A DNA stretch of 64,000 nt from Cryptomeria japonica (GCF_030272615.1 NC_081405.1:476929508-476993507); one strand, 5' to 3'. Counted from the stretch's first letter, positions 1-11,593 are shown. A program made the numbers and translations. Notes: generated from the sequence alone by a model not told the origin.

Positions 1-156
1 TATTGATAAATTAATTATTGGGCAATAGTGACAGGATTGAATAAATTAGATTTAATTAACACTAAGAAGAATAAAGATAACCCAATTAAATTAATTAGTT
101 ATGTTGACAAGCTTAAATTAACTATATATTAATTTAATTAATTTTAGGTGTCTACA
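1..156 (+). repeat. 3' tail of a gypsy LTR (partial)
   Basis: The stretch is very AT-rich, with many ATTAATTA runs, and ends in GTGTCTACA. A similar AT-rich tract ending in GTGTCTGCA occurs at 62643-62655. It lies just upstream of the Athila-like gag, so it is probably the end of that element's 5' LTR, whose start is outside the window. No clear primer-binding site was seen after it. Confidence 0.45.
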
Positions 157-231
157 CCCATTTTCTTTGATATGTTATCAGGAAAGAATGGTAGGCCAAA
201 ATTGACCTAACCAAACTACCTTTGAATTCCC

Positions 232-940
232 TATCACTGATCAACAAGATAATAACAACCTCAAGAATATCCCTTCTTCAATTCTCCCTAAGTTTTATGG
301 GCTTGTAACAAAGGATCCAGAAACCTTTTTGTTTGAATTTTATATTCTTTGTCGGAGTTATGATTACACTACTGATGCTCACAAACTCAATTTGTTTCCT
401 ATTACTCTGAAAGAAGGAGCCCTGAGATGGTTTATGAGTCTAGGGAGAAATGTTGTTGATAGTTGGGAAGCCATGAAAACCAAATTTATTGAGAAATACA
501 AACAATATTGCAGAAGTGGTAATAGGGGAGATGACATAGTCAGGATGTAGCAAAAATATGATGAATATTTGGAAGACTATATTTCAAGGTTCTTGTTCTA
601 CCTAAATAAAAGCTCAGATTATACTCTTAATCAAGAGTCCCAAAAGTTATTTTTCCTCAGAGGAATCAGTAATAACTGTATTAAAGCTCTGGACCTGATA
701 GGAGGGATGGACATCACTCAAGTTCCTTGGGATGATATTAAGAAGACATGTTAGAACTATTACCAAGAAGCTGTGAAGAAGGGAATAGGATATCAATCTA
801 CCAAAGGAAAACCATCCAATGTAGTTTCAAGGATGGAAATTACTCACTTACTGTCTGACTTCAAGCAAGATATTATAAACAACATGGCCACACAGATGGA
901 CACACTTCAAGAAAAAAAAGAAGCATGAGGAAGGAGAGGC
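232..940 (+). pseudogene. Athila-like gag (retrotransposon gag domain), broken
   Basis: Gag would form the element's capsid-like particle. Two open segments (about 235-547 and 569-751) give the usual retrotransposon-gag pattern. F-x-LKEGALRWF lies near 400-430 and the block WEAMKTKFIEKY near 470-500. The second segment has DYISRFLFYL, then LFFLRGI. They are in different frames and separated by a stop, and a further stop lies near 754. The frame then runs to about 930 with more stops. No start codon could be chosen with confidence. Confidence 0.75.
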
Positions 941-1604
941 AATCCTAACTGAATATTGCCCTTACTACAGGCAGAAGAAAAGAGACTGCAGATGTAAGAC
1001 AATAGCGAACATTGAAAACCAGCATGCTTCATTAAAGTTCAAAACTATTGAAAGAGAAGAGGGTGAAATATTTTATGTAGCTCAAAGAAGATCATGGGCT
1101 CCATGACAAGCTATGCCACCCGATCCTTTATAATTTAATGGTCCTTATTCAAATTCATATAATCCTAGAAATTAATGGCAAAATCAATATCCTCCTTATT
1201 ATGGGAACTTTCCTCAACAATATTGAAATAATTCCTAGAATACATGGACCAATTACCAAAACTCCCCTCCTCCTTGGTAGAAAAATCAAGGAAGTTGGGA
1301 ACCACCTCAAGGAAAATGGAAATAAACACCTCAGTGAAGAGAAGGACATCAATGGCCAAATTAGTCCTCTATTTTCCTACAACCCCCTCAATAGTAGGCT
1401 TTAATGCTTCCACCTAGTCAAAATACTACTACCCCGCCTAAACCTACTTAGTTACCAGCTCACCCTATGCCAAATCCTAATAGTAAACAACCACAACAAC
1501 AACAAGTTTATGCTACTAATCTAAATTAATACCCTGTTTATGTTATTGGTATTAGTGATATCCATTTAAGGTCAGGAACAACTCTTCCTGTACCTTCACC
1601 TCTA
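941..1604 (+). other. Stop-rich linker between gag and protease
   Basis: Translation in the frame that follows gag gives a possible nucleocapsid remnant near 957-990 (CPYYRQKKRDCRC), which is not a proper CCHC knuckle. It then becomes rich in P, Q, N, Y and W with frequent stops. It looks like a decayed low-complexity gag tail. Short open frames here have no family signature. Confidence 0.5.
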
Positions 1605-2435
1605 GTGATAACTGAAATGCCTGTTGAAGGCCACATCCACCAAAGTGTCACAACCTCACCAGTTTCATCAAAGCCAATACAACAAGAATCAAACACTACA
1701 CCTCCATTTCCTCAAAGATTGGAGGTAGATCCAACCAAAAAAAAAGAAGAACCCATATTTGATATTGTGGATCAGTTAAAGAATGTATGTATCAAGATTC
1801 CTTTGTTTCAAGCAATAAAGGATGTTCCAATATATGGAAAGGCAATTAAAGAATCTTGTTTGAAAAAGCCAGGAAGAATGAAGAAAGATCCACAGATGGT
1901 CCATGTTGTAGGCCAATTAGAAGACTTTATGCTAGGGAAATTTTATGTCCCTAAGTATTCAAACCCAAGAAATCATGTTGTAGCAGTAGTTATTAATGGA
2001 GTTCAAGTTCAGAATGCTCTAATTGACCTTGGGGAAGCTATAAATGTTATGACAAAGGATTTGATGTAGAAACTCAATATTACTAACCTGAGATCTACAC
2101 CTACTATCTTACAACTTACAGATAGTTCTATTATTAAACCAGACGGTATGGTGGAAGACCTTTTTGTAACATTGAATTCCTGGAAATATCCAATTGACTT
2201 TGTCAATCTCTCACCTAAAGCAACTCTAGGAGGCTATCCTATCATCTTGGGTAGACCTTGGTTAGCCACATCAGATGCTTTCATAGGATGTAGGTCAAGG
2301 GACATGACCATTTTTTATGGGATAAAAGATAAAACACTTACATTATACTCACCTGTGCAAGCTCAACTTGGGAAAGAGCACTTAGTTTGGCCAAATATAG
2401 AAGAAGAATTTGATGAAGTCAACACAATAAAATAA
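1605..2435 (+). pseudogene. Athila-like aspartic protease, broken
   Basis: The retroviral-type aspartic protease would process the gag-pol polyprotein. The first open segment (1605-2069) ends with VQNALIDLGEAINVMTK near 2010-2060. The catalytic triplet normally reads D-S/L-G-A/S; here it is DLGEA, so the second residue after Gly is changed. A stop follows at 2067. The second segment (2148-2435) carries the C-terminal protease block YPIILGRPWLATSDAFI near 2238-2285, which is the flap/ILGRPWL motif. Two frames and internal stops make it non-functional. Confidence 0.8.
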
Positions 2436-2486
2436 TTGATGATGATAAGAAGGGACCCCTTCTTGCAACTTTAGGAAGAAGAAGAT

Positions 2487-3098
2487 GTGCTATCTAATAT
2501 TTTTCAAAATCAATATGGAGTTCATGATCAAACTGGTGATTGTAATGCACAAAATGCATGTTCTCTACAACCCCTACTTTCACCCTCTTTTATAGAATCT
2601 CTTGCAATTATAGATTTACTACTTACATTGTTGCCGCATGAAGTAGTAGTGCCACATTTTCATTCAACATATATAATAGAACAATCTAAGCAAGTTGAAG
2701 TAGCCCCAAATAAATGGTTAAATGTTAATAGTCACCTTACTCAAGAACAAACTATGTCTCTAACAAAAATACTATAGTCTCATAAGGAAGCATTTCCATG
2801 GGACTACATATATATGAAAGGGTTGCATCCTAAATTGTGCACACACGAAATCTCCATCAAAGAAGATTGTAAACTAGTGAGGAAACCTCAAAGAAGAATC
2901 AACACTACACTAAAGGAAATAGTTAAGCAAGAATTGTAGAAGTTACTCAATTAAAGATTTATATATCCCATCTCTGACAGTGAATGGGTATCTCCTCTAG
3001 TTATTGTTCCTAAGAAATATGGAAAGTGGAGGGTTTGTATAGATTATAGGGAGCTTAATGTTGCAACCAAGAAAGATCACTTTCCTCTTCCTTTCTAA
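2487..3098 (+). pseudogene. Athila-like reverse transcriptase, N-terminal part only
   Basis: An acidic linker (about 2487-2777) leads into RT. Recognisable blocks are LHPKLCTHEISI near 2823-2858, then SEWVSPLVIVPKK near 2981-3018 and WRVCIDYRELN near 3028-3060. The palm with the catalytic YVDD-type motif is missing because the element is cut at about 3098. Several in-frame stops lie between 2777 and 2960. RNase H and integrase are absent. Confidence 0.8.
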
Positions 3099-3920
3099 TG
3101 CAAGAGCAACCCCGGTCGATGAACAATCTTGCATCAACCAAAAATATTTCCTTTAAGTTTTGTTCTTGTCTAGTTCTTTATGCAGTCTTTTGTGTTCTTA
3201 CCGGTTGGTACCAATAGTTGCTTTCTTTTCATGGAAAATATTATTTTTAGTTTCCAAGCTGGTTCATGTGCTTAATTCCATATTTTCAGTTCATTTGGGT
3301 TCTTTTCCGGCTAGTTATCGCTTCTGATTGCTTGTTTCTGGGTTGCGAGATAATTATTGTGCTTATTGATTGGTTTCTCTCTATTAATGGGGTGATTCTT
3401 GGCATGTGGATCTGTCTTGGGTCATGTTCAATGTTCTTTGGCATGTGGCTGACCTTTGTGCTCAACCACACCTCTTAGTTTTTATTTTCTGAAAAGATTC
3501 CTTTAATTCTTAGGGCTGACCTAATTACACGTTTCATTTTCCTGCATTGGTAAATGTAATCTTATGAGGCTGACTAAGATATGTTCCAGTGGGTATAAAT
3601 ATGTTATTATGTAATCATTTGTAGGGGCAGAGGAAGTAGAATTGAGAATAAGGATTGAGATTTGCATTTTTGTGATCCGGTTGATTCTTAGAGTCCCAAA
3701 TTGGATTGTATTTGGCTAATAGCCTACATGTAACTGATTAACTATTGGATGTTCTTTGATAATTATATGATGATAATCGGATGGTTTTTGGAAGTTCTCA
3801 AGCAATAATATGATCTATTTATGTAATCTTGTTATGTTATTTTGTTTCTTTCATTGTGTTTCTCTTGCTACATAAGTCGGTTGATTCTCTTTGAGGGTTT
3901 TATCGGTTATGGCTACATCA
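3099..3920 (+). repeat. 5' LTR of element E0
   Basis: An 822-bp non-coding block starts TGCAAGAGC where the Athila RT frame is lost and ends GGCTACATCA. It is followed two bases later by a tRNA-iMet-like primer site. TG...CA ends and the primer site define it as a 5' LTR. The start is less certain than the end because no second copy of the LTR is present for comparison. Confidence 0.7.
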
Positions 3921-3922
3921 AG

Positions 3923-3934
3923 TGGTATCAAAGC
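3923..3934 (+). promoter_or_regulatory. Primer-binding site of E0 (tRNA-iMet type)
   Basis: TGGTATCAAAGC matches 11 of 12 bases of the complement of the initiator methionine tRNA 3' end (TGGTATCAGAGC). The chromovirus at 47094 shows the same G-to-A change and the same two-base spacer, so E0 may belong to a related lineage. Confidence 0.75.
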
Positions 3935-3939
3935 TAGTT

Positions 3940-4061
3940 ATGGACTTGCTAGTGGAAGAATTGTTTGAGAACATTGAGGCATTACTTTGGGTGGATAGAT
4001 CGCCAATTGGAGGTAGGGTGCTTGTGTGTTTAATAGATCATCGAGGGGAGGCAATTGAAAC
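3940..4061 (+). pseudogene. E0 gag, N-terminal fragment
   Basis: An open frame starts at the ATG at 3940, six bases after the primer site, and runs without a stop (MDLLVEELFENIEALLW...) up to the insertion point of element A. Removing element A and one TSD copy puts it in frame with 11599 onward. I infer the start of a gag protein of the same type as the chromovirus one. The fragment is too short to name a domain. Confidence 0.6.
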
Positions 4062-5202
4062 TATTGGCATTTTGATGATGTTTTGATTGTCATTGATGGA
4101 CACACACTTTCTTGATGTATGAGTTATGCTCAATTGGTAATTGTTCCAACTATTATTGTGTATTATTGAATGTATAGTCTTTAGACTCGGTATTTTGTGG
4201 AAGATGTTTACTGCCATAGATTGACTGAAGAGCTCAAGCTATATGGAGACCCCAAGCAGTTAGAGGATCACAAGTGGTACGAAGGACCCAAGTGATAGTT
4301 AAATTTTGATCAAAACACTATGATATACCAGTCTTCATTTTTGACAACCGGTAATTGGTATATTGTACCAACCGGTATTACTCTATGATGAGTTATCATC
4401 CACCAACACTTTGGCGGTGTGTTTGTATCATGTTAGCAAATGTGTCTAGATGCACTGAACCTAAGAACTTGTAGTCTAATTCTATTGGACCGACATGAAA
4501 TTAGTTTCCTTTATAAGGACATCATGTCTAGGGTTTGCATGTGAGATGCATGATATGTGTAAGAGATAGAGTATGAGACATTTTGCAATCATTGAAGAGA
4601 AGATTAGGTTGTGAAGAGATAGAGTGTGGAGATATTGAAGACTGAAGTAATGCTGAAATGCATTAACAATGATCTTTAAAGGATCTAATTAAGCATAATG
4701 CGATATTGTCTAGATCATTCACTTGTTGATTACTAATATCTTTGACAAGGTTGAAACCCTTAACTAGGTAGGCCTAGCAAAGCCTTTGTAAATCCTCTAA
4801 CAAGGTGGTTCACAACCATGGATCTAAAATCCTCTAACAAGGTAGTCTTTAACAGAACTTATCTCCTAACAGAGATCTAGATTCCTAATAGGATCTGTTC
4901 TAGTGAAGAACATTGCATGACCTTAACCAGTCTAACCTTAACCGGTCTGGTTTCTATTCTGCAGATTTACTTGTGAGTTTCTCCTCACTATGTTTTTTCC
5001 CATTTGGGTTTCCACATCAAATATCTTGTGTTATGGTGATTGTGCTCTTGTGGGTGAATGCTTTGTTTTCTATTTGGTTTGCATTTATCTTAACCGGTTT
5101 ATTAGTGAATTTGTTGCATCGGTTATCTGCTAAATTGTTTAAGAGTTTGTTTACAGTAATTTTTGGTATACTAATTCACCCCCCCCCTCTTAGTAATCAT
5201 CA
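4062..5202 (+). repeat. 5' LTR of element A
   Basis: This 1141-bp repeat is closely similar to 10414-11593. The copy begins TATTGGCATT (the 3' copy has TGTTGGCATT) and ends TAATCATCA. Close to its end is TTCACCCCCCCCTCTTAGT, a motif shared by most LTRs in the window. It is 39 bp shorter than the 3' copy, partly because of a short duplicated stretch near 10741-10790 of the 3' copy. Confidence 0.9.
4510..4519 (+). promoter_or_regulatory. TATA-like box in LTR of element A
   Basis: TTTATAAGGA lies mid-LTR and is followed by a conserved purine/pyrimidine-mixed leader. The same sequence is kept in the 3' LTR at 10897-10906. The position fits an LTR promoter at a U3/R border, but no transcript data are available. 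Confidence 0.4.
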
Positions 5203-5204
5203 AT

Positions 5205-5217
5205 TGGTATCAGAGCC
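5205..5217 (+). promoter_or_regulatory. Primer-binding site of element A (tRNA-iMet)
   Basis: TGGTATCAGAGCC is a perfect 13-base match to the complement of plant initiator tRNA-Met. It lies two bases after the LTR end, where minus-strand synthesis would be primed. Confidence 0.9.
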
Positions 5218-5252
5218 AACCTTTCTATAAGTTTAACCACTTGGAAGGAGAT

Positions 5253-6526
5253 ATGGGGGAATACATTGTGAGGGAACTTACTCATTATCTCACTTAGACT
5301 GAGAGAGCCTATGATGAACTCAAAGTCAAGTATAAAGCCTCTTTGGCTAAGAGAAGAGAGCATGCTGAGAAATTGATGGAACTCACTGAAAATAGCTCTT
5401 CTGATGAAGAAGACATGGATTCCCTAGTTGAAGAAGTTGAAAAACTTAATGAATATAATGTCGACTTGAGAAGGGAGTTGGAAGGACTGACTATCTGAAT
5501 GTGTCAAGAGCTTGAAAACAGAAGGAAAGCTGAAGATCTAGTAAAAGACAAAGATCATGAGATCTCCAAGTTGAAGCAAGAAATCAGTTCCCTTACCGCT
5601 CATCTCCAATAGAGTAAAGTGGAAAAAGAAGAAATGCAAGGTGAACTAAACATGGCTATTTCTAAGAATGCAACCTTGATGGAATCCAATGCTGCTATTT
5701 CCAAGGAGCTTGCTGAGTCAAAGGAAATACTTGCCAATTCAATAAGAGTATTGTTAAGCTAGAGCAAAAGTTGGAATCAACAAAGCCAATAAAGAATACC
5801 ATTGGACTTAGTTTCTTTGGGTATGAGGAAGGCGAGACCTCTGGAACAAAAGCTAAAGCATCAAAGAAGCAATTGACATCCAAGGATAAAGGTAAGAAAA
5901 AATCTAAACATGTTTTCTTTAATTGTCTCAAAGAAGGACATACTGCCAATGTGTGTAGAAGCAAGGCCTACTACAATTTTCCTTATTTTCTAAACAATAA
6001 GCCTAGATCCAATAGATTCAATGGAAACTGTTATACATGCAACAAGTTTGGGCATAGAGCATTTGAATGGAAGTCTGTTTTGCACAACACTGGGAGATAT
6101 CCTCCAAGGACTCAAGGAGTTATTCTAAAACTTTCTATGAACCAAAATCCCAACTGGTACAATACCTATGACCATCGGTCAGTTGGTTATCAAGAGGTAA
6201 CTAGTTGGAGAGAAACCTATTTGATCTATCATGGTAGCGGTCACACTACTACAACATGCAGAAGAAAGAATGGAAGTATGAATAACGGACCATGGAGAAC
6301 ACCTCAAATGGTATGCTATCATTGCAACAAACTAGGACATACTGCTAGAACTTGCAGACTGAGAAAGAACCTATCAAATGATATATCGATCACTCCAGAA
6401 GGGAAGATTGATGCTAAAACCATTCAAGAGGAAATGAATAAAACTTGGAAAAAGAAATTTGAAGAAGGATCACAGGATGAACCTATTTCTACACCTAGTG
6501 TGGAAGTCTCTGAATTGGTAAATTGA
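5253..6526 (+). pseudogene. Element A ORF1: coiled coil plus CCHC knuckles (gag-like)
   Basis: The frame opens at ATG 5253, 35 bases after the primer site. Its first 170 residues are rich in E, K, L and S in heptad style (coiled coil), with stops near 5295, 5496 and 5609 and a frameshift near 5745. From about 5770 the frame continues to 6526. It shows the gag-like block IGLSFFGYEEG and four knuckle positions. The first (near 5914) lacks its first Cys, the second (near 6031) has Trp for the last Cys, the third (near 6220) is decayed, and the fourth (6314-6355, CYHC...GH...C) is intact. The order resembles the C-terminal part of copia gag proteins. The N-terminal copia gag (UBN2) domain is absent. 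Confidence 0.8.
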
Positions 6527-6962
6527 GCTTTAGAAAAGCTTAGGGGGAACATATCGGTGAAATATTTTGAACCCCCAGTTTATATCGATAAAGACCTTAA
6601 CCAGTATTTGTTACTTGTCAATCGACAGAAGACCTGAAGTGGTAAAAAGAAAAATAGGGTTTAAACCCTAGCGGTGATGCATTTATTGTAGTCGGTAAGG
6701 GTTATTTAAAAGGGATTTTCATTGTCATTATCACTTATTAGTTTTTGAGAGAAGAATTTTCTAGAGCAAAGGGACAAAGAGCGATTCATCTAGCGATTCA
6801 AAGTGAATTCAAAAATCTTGCAGAGGAGTCCAGCGATCTTTTTCAATATATCAGTGAAGAACACTAAGCGGTGATCTAGCAACCAAAGTGGTGTATTATG
6901 GGTGACATTGGCAAACCCTAAATTTTGGATTGTAAAGGTATTTCTCAAATTTCTTTCTTATC
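6527..6962 (+). other. Spacer between ORF1 and ORF2 of element A
   Basis: This is 436 bp of non-coding sequence with no long frame. It holds short polypurine-like GGGGGA and several CGGTGA/CCGGT words, but no promoter or splice signal I could support. The same spacing between the two ORFs is seen in elements B and C (about 400 bp). Confidence 0.5.
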
Positions 6963-9900
6963 ATGGCTTCTGCATCACATTCTAGTTCTAGTGTACCTAT
7001 AGATTCAGCCGAATTTCTTCAAAAGAAAATGAAATACAATGCCTTATCCCAAATACCCACCAAAGTTATTGTTGAGGGAGATATTTTAGGGTATATTGAC
7101 TATAAATTGGAAGACCTAGGATCCCTAGTGATTCATTCTTATCTAAGTCTGTTCTGTGGGGATGACAAGAAGATCAAACCTGAGTATAGTTTCCTTGAGA
7201 AGATGAAACTGTACACTGTGGTATATTTTTTGGAAGAGTTCACAAAAGATCATATTCGCATCATTCTTAGCAGAGTGCACAGTGATAAGATGTATCTCAA
7301 GTAGATGCATGACATCACACCGGAAGCAATTCATTCCGTCACCGATTTCTACAATATTGGAGAGGTGCTAGCTCTACGAAAGGTCATCAAAAGTGAAATG
7401 ATAAAGCTCACCAGTTCTGTGAGTGACCAACAGGTGATGACCGTCAACACAATCTTTGATGATCTGGTAAAATATGCTTGCATAGTGATTGGTTACCGGA
7501 TATTCTATGCTAGCAGAATGAATTATGTCCCTATTGCTGCAATGAATGCTGCTTACAGGATGATCAAGGAAGACACTACATTTGACCTATGTACCTATCT
7601 ACAGAAGCAATTGTTGTTGAATCTGAAGTCCATCAAATAGGACAATTATTTGAGATTCAAGTTTGGACAACTTCTGGTCGGTCTATTATTCTACTTTCAA
7701 GATTATTTCCCTAGAGTAGGTGATGTTCAATGGTCTACTGACCTACCGGTTTCCAAACAAATTAAGAAAATTCTACAAGTAGTAGGAAATGGATATCCTG
7801 AGGTTCTTAACAAGTATTTTGATGAATTCAAGCGGAAGATGAGCTAGAGAATGAGGATATCTGATGATATTGTGAAGAAGTATGAAGATGACATCTGCTT
7901 CACAATAAGGATAGATGACTGCATAATGGAAGTAGTGGAACCAAGAAAGGAAGTAGTTGGCCCTATGGGGTATGAAGTGATGTATGACATGTTGATCGGG
8001 TATGCCTCTACCCTACTTTCCTCACCATTGGATGCAAAGAAAAAGAGAACCGGTACCTACATGGAAAGGGCAAATCAGTGCCATCGGTATCTGCACTGGT
8101 TACCTCTATCGGTCCAAAAGTGACCAAGCAGTCACCAGCTAAGAAGAAACCTGAGATCATTCCAGCAAAAGTCTTTGAGAGGAAGCAGAAATCCAAGAAT
8201 CACTCACTAGAGTCAGAAGACACTGAATCAGAGATTCAAACAAAGAAGACAAGGAAATCAAGCAAAAAGACAAAGTCTATCGGTAATATACCTGCAACTT
8301 CAACATCGGTTAATATTGATATTTTTTCTTATAAGTCAATGACACATTGTCAGAGAACAATTAAGAATATTAAGAGGAAAGTACTTGATGATTTAAAGGA
8401 ATATTTTAATGATTTTAATGATAGTGAGAAAGAGGAGGTAGAACAGGAGGTCATTAAATATTTATGTGTTAATGATAGGTCACCATTAGAGATTAAATCT
8501 ATTACTCTAGATTCTTTGTATAATTCTTTAGATAATAAATGGCGCATTGCCATTGAAAGAGAATAGGAGATTAGGGAGAAAATTTTTGCACAATACTTTC
8601 CGGATACTTCAAATTTTGAATTATTTGAAATAATGGATAAGAACAAAGGCATCTTCTTCATGAGAAGGAGAATACTCAGGCTACTAGAAGGAAAAGGACA
8701 CACATCTACATGTTGAAGCTGCAGTCAGAATACACCAAGTATCTGAAGCCATTAAGAAGGTTGAACAAGAACCTGACCTATCCTCAGGCAAACCAGGTGA
8801 GGCATTTGACAATGAAGGAGAAAGAGTGATAGAGAAAATTGACACTATTGATGTTTATGCCTTAGATAATGAGGATGTCACTCCTGATAAGGAACAAGCT
8901 GAGAAAGAGAAGTAGGACAAAGAAAAAGCAAGGCAGGAAGAAAACAAAAGAAAGGAGGAAGAGAAAAAGAAAGAGGTAGAGATGAGGAAAGAAGAGGAGA
9001 AAAGGAAAGAAGAGGAGAAGAGGAAAGAAGAGGAGAAGAGGAAAGAAGAAGAGAAGAAGAAAGAAGAAGACAAGAGGAAGGAAGAAGAACAGAAGAAGGA
9101 GGAAGAGAAGAAAAAGCAAGAAGAGGAAAAGAAGAACGAAGAAATGGAGAAGAAAAACAAGAAGAGGAGTAAAAAAAGAAAGAAGAGGAAAAGAAAATAG
9201 TAGAAGAGGAGAAGGAAGTAGAAAAGAACAAACAAGCAGAGATCAAGACAAAAGAAGGAGGGCGAACTCCTAAGGCCACCGGTAATCAAACTAAATAGGT
9301 TGATACCACCAGTCCTATTGATCTTAAATTAGCAGATGAGTCTGAGTTGCTTCGAAGCATCAAACTTGCACAGGAGAGACTAAAAGCATTGTAGAGGAAG
9401 AAAGAACAAGATGTCATGCAAATTGTGGTTGACACCCTTACTAGTTTAATTCTCAGTACCAACCTCCCCAGTACCGATTCCTCTCTATCCAAGCTTAAAC
9501 TTCTTTGTATCAAAGTGGAGGACCAGGTACAATGCTTGGAAGATGTTGTTGAAGCCACTGCAAAGAAGAACCATGAAAAGGCACTTAATGTTGCCTTAGT
9601 CAGGAAAATGAATGAGCTTCAGACACAACTACTGAAACAACAGAAGGATATCGGTGTTACTATGGATGAGGGCAAATTTCTTTTGAGTAAAATCTACCAA
9701 CCCCATCTATTTTGTGACGTTGTGCTTAAATAGAAAGATAAACTCCAATCAGAGTTCCAGGCATATATCAACACCTTCAAGGTACCCTATTATCTCTTCA
9801 CTACATATGGGAAAATGGTTCATCATTTTCAGCACCAGACATCCAAGATGGACTCAGAGATCAGCAATTGAACTAGAGATTTGCAGGAGCTTCAACTGCT

Positions 9901-10126
9901 CTTATTGCCAAGACTGTAGAGTCTTCAGAAATGTTTTCTCAACTTGGAAGCTATCATGATAACTCAAGAGATGAGTACCATTGATGCAATGGAAGAACTA
10001 GCATTCCAGATGAAGACTAAAAGTGAGGTTTCTACCTCATTACTTGAGTCATTGACGTTGGCCATGAAAACTTTTATGCAGGACTTTACATCCATTTTTG
10101 AGAAATTTCATTCATTATTGTCATGA
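6963..10126 (+). pseudogene. Element A ORF2: large unknown protein in place of pol
   Basis: It starts MASAS at 6963 and runs about 1000 codons to TGA at 10124-10126, with stops (for example 7302, 7638 and 7845) and frameshifts. It has three parts. Residues 1 to about 380 form a globular region with the blocks EDLGS, VIGYRIFYASRMNYV, LLNLKSIK, FKFGQLLVGLLFYF and ISDDIVKKYEDDICF...MGYEV. Next is a helical region near 8340-8700 (LYNSLDNKWR...). A lysine/glutamate-rich repeat (about 8900-9260) then leads to a coiled-coil end. The first, second and last parts align with ORF2 of B and C. No pol motif is present. It could be a second structural protein or an accessory factor; I cannot assign a function. 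Confidence 0.75.
8926..9262 (+). repeat. Purine-only low-complexity tract inside element A ORF2
   Basis: Near-pure A/G sequence with imperfect 15-bp units (AGGAAAGAAGAGGAG). It encodes repeated KRKEEE in the ORF2 sense frame. Neither B nor C has an equal tract at this place, so it probably expanded by slippage within A. Confidence 0.8.
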
Positions 10127-10413
10127 ACATTTATTCTATTTTTATTGTATAAGGAAATAGGGGTTAATTTGCTTTACTTTGTCATTTTTGGCAAAGGGGG
10201 ACTAATGCACATTAAAATTTTGGTGAATGTTACCATTTCATGTACTTTCATGTTACCATTTTGGGGAGTAGTGTACATTGTGATTTCTGCAAAAAAAAAG
10301 AGGCATAGTGTATATGCTTAGGGGGAGTAATTTTGATTATGGCATTTTTGTTGTAAAAACACTTAGATGTCAAAATATTCCTAAATGTTGCCATCAATGC
10401 CAAAGGGGGATAT
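10127..10413 (+). other. 3' untranslated region and polypurine tract of element A
   Basis: The region holds three G-rich purine runs, CAAAGGGGGA (about 10193), TAGGGGGAG (about 10319) and CCAAAGGGGGATAT (10400-10413). Only the last one abuts the 3' LTR and is therefore the likely plus-strand primer. The earlier runs look like duplicated or alternative tracts. Confidence 0.7.
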
Positions 10414-11593
10414 TGTTGGCATTTTGATAATGTTTTGATTGTTATTGATGGACACACACTTTCTTGATGTATGAGTTATGCTCAACCAGTAATTGTTCCA
10501 ACTGGTATTGTGTATTATTGAATGTATAGTCTTTAGACTATCAGTATTTTGCTGAAGATGTTTATCGGTAACGGATTGACTGAAGAGCTCAAGTGATATG
10601 GAGACCCCAAGTGGTTCGAGGATCACAAGCGGTAAGATGGAACAAGCGGTAGTTAACTTTTGATTGGAACACTATGATCTACCAGTCTTCATTTTTGACA
10701 ACTGATAATCAATATATTGTACCAACCGGTATTACTCTGTGATGACTTACAAACTGGTATTACAGTAATGTGTGATGAGTTTTCATCCACCGATACTTTA
10801 GTAGAGTGTTTGTGTCATGTTACCAAATGTGTCTAGATGCATTGAACTTAGAAACTTGTAGTCTAATTCTACTGGACCGACATGAAATTAGTTTCCTTTA
10901 TAAGGACATCATGTCTAGGGTTTGCATGTGAGAAGCATGATATGTGTAAGAGATAGAGTATGAGACATTATGTGATCATTGAAGAGAAGATTAGGTCTGT
11001 GTGAAGAGATAGAGTGTGGAGATATTGAAGACTAAAGTAATGCTGAAATGCATTAACAATGAGCTGACAAGGATCTAATTAAGCATACTATGCTATTATC
11101 TAGATCATTCACTTGTTGATTACTAATATCTTTGACAAGTATGAAACCCTTAACCAGGTAGGCCTAGCAAAGCCTTTGTAAATCCTATAATAAGGAGGTT
11201 CACAACTATGGATCTGAAATCCTCTAACAGGGTAGTCTTTAACATGAATTATCTCCGAATAGAGATCTAGATTCCTAACAGGATCTGTTCTGGTGAAGAA
11301 CATTGTATGACCTTAACTGGTCTAACCTTAACCGGTCTAGTTTCTACTATGTAGATAGTTACTTGTGAGTTTCTTCTCACCGTGGTTTTTCTAATTTGGG
11401 TTTCCACATCAAATATCTTGTGTTATGGTGATTGTGCTCTTGTGGGTGAATGCTTTGTTTGCTATTTGTTTTGCATTTATCTTAACCAGTTTATTAGTGA
11501 ATCTGTTGCACCGGTTATCTGCTTAACTGTTTAAGAGTTTGTTTACAATAATTTTTGGTATACTAATTCACCCTCCCCTCTTAGTATTCATCA
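10414..11593 (+). repeat. 3' LTR of element A
   Basis: This 1180-bp copy starts TGTTGGCATTTTG and ends TATTCATCA. It keeps the TATA-like box (10897-10906) and the near-terminal TTCACCCTCCCCTCTTAGT motif. It is followed by the TSD copy gaaat (11594-11598). Confidence 0.9.

Larger units (their letters stand above)
1..3098 (+). mobile_element. Athila-like Ty3/gypsy element, 3'-truncated
   Basis: The order is LTR tail, gag, a stop-rich proline/glutamine linker, aspartic protease and the start of reverse transcriptase. The pre-protease block (FPQRL ... IKIPLFQAI ... PIYGKAIK) is typical of the Athila lineage, which supports that assignment. Coding is lost just after the RT motif DYRELN...DHFPLPF, where another LTR begins at 3099. 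The rest of pol and the 3' LTR are not in the window. All frames carry stops, so the copy is dead. Confidence 0.8.
4062..11593 (+). mobile_element. Element A: complete non-autonomous LTR element without pol
   Basis: Two long direct repeats (4062-5202 and 10414-11593) enclose 5.2 kb. The flanks are gaaac (4057-4061) and gaaat (11594-11598), a 5-bp TSD with one C/T change. A tRNA-iMet primer site follows the first LTR and a polypurine tract precedes the second. Inside are ORF1 (coiled coil plus CCHC knuckles) and a long ORF2 of unknown function. No protease, integrase, RT or RNase H motif was found in any frame. Element B and fragment C share this architecture. Confidence 0.9.

Noticed and set aside
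3266-3478. Short hydrophobic frame that could encode a membrane peptide
   Set aside because: It lies within the E0 LTR, has no homologous frame in other LTRs and reflects T-rich sequence.
5205-5217. tRNA-Met-like sequence as a tRNA gene
   Set aside because: Only the 3'-end complement is present, placed right after an LTR, so it is a primer-binding site. No cloverleaf can be formed.
5771-6526. A host CCHC zinc-knuckle protein, from its 251-codon frame
   Set aside because: It lies inside an LTR element with TSDs, right after a coiled coil typical of gag, and aligns with the ORF1 of element B.
8855-9289. Long minus-strand frames rich in Ser, Phe and Leu
   Set aside because: They are the reverse of the purine-only tract in element A ORF2 and are open only because of its base composition.
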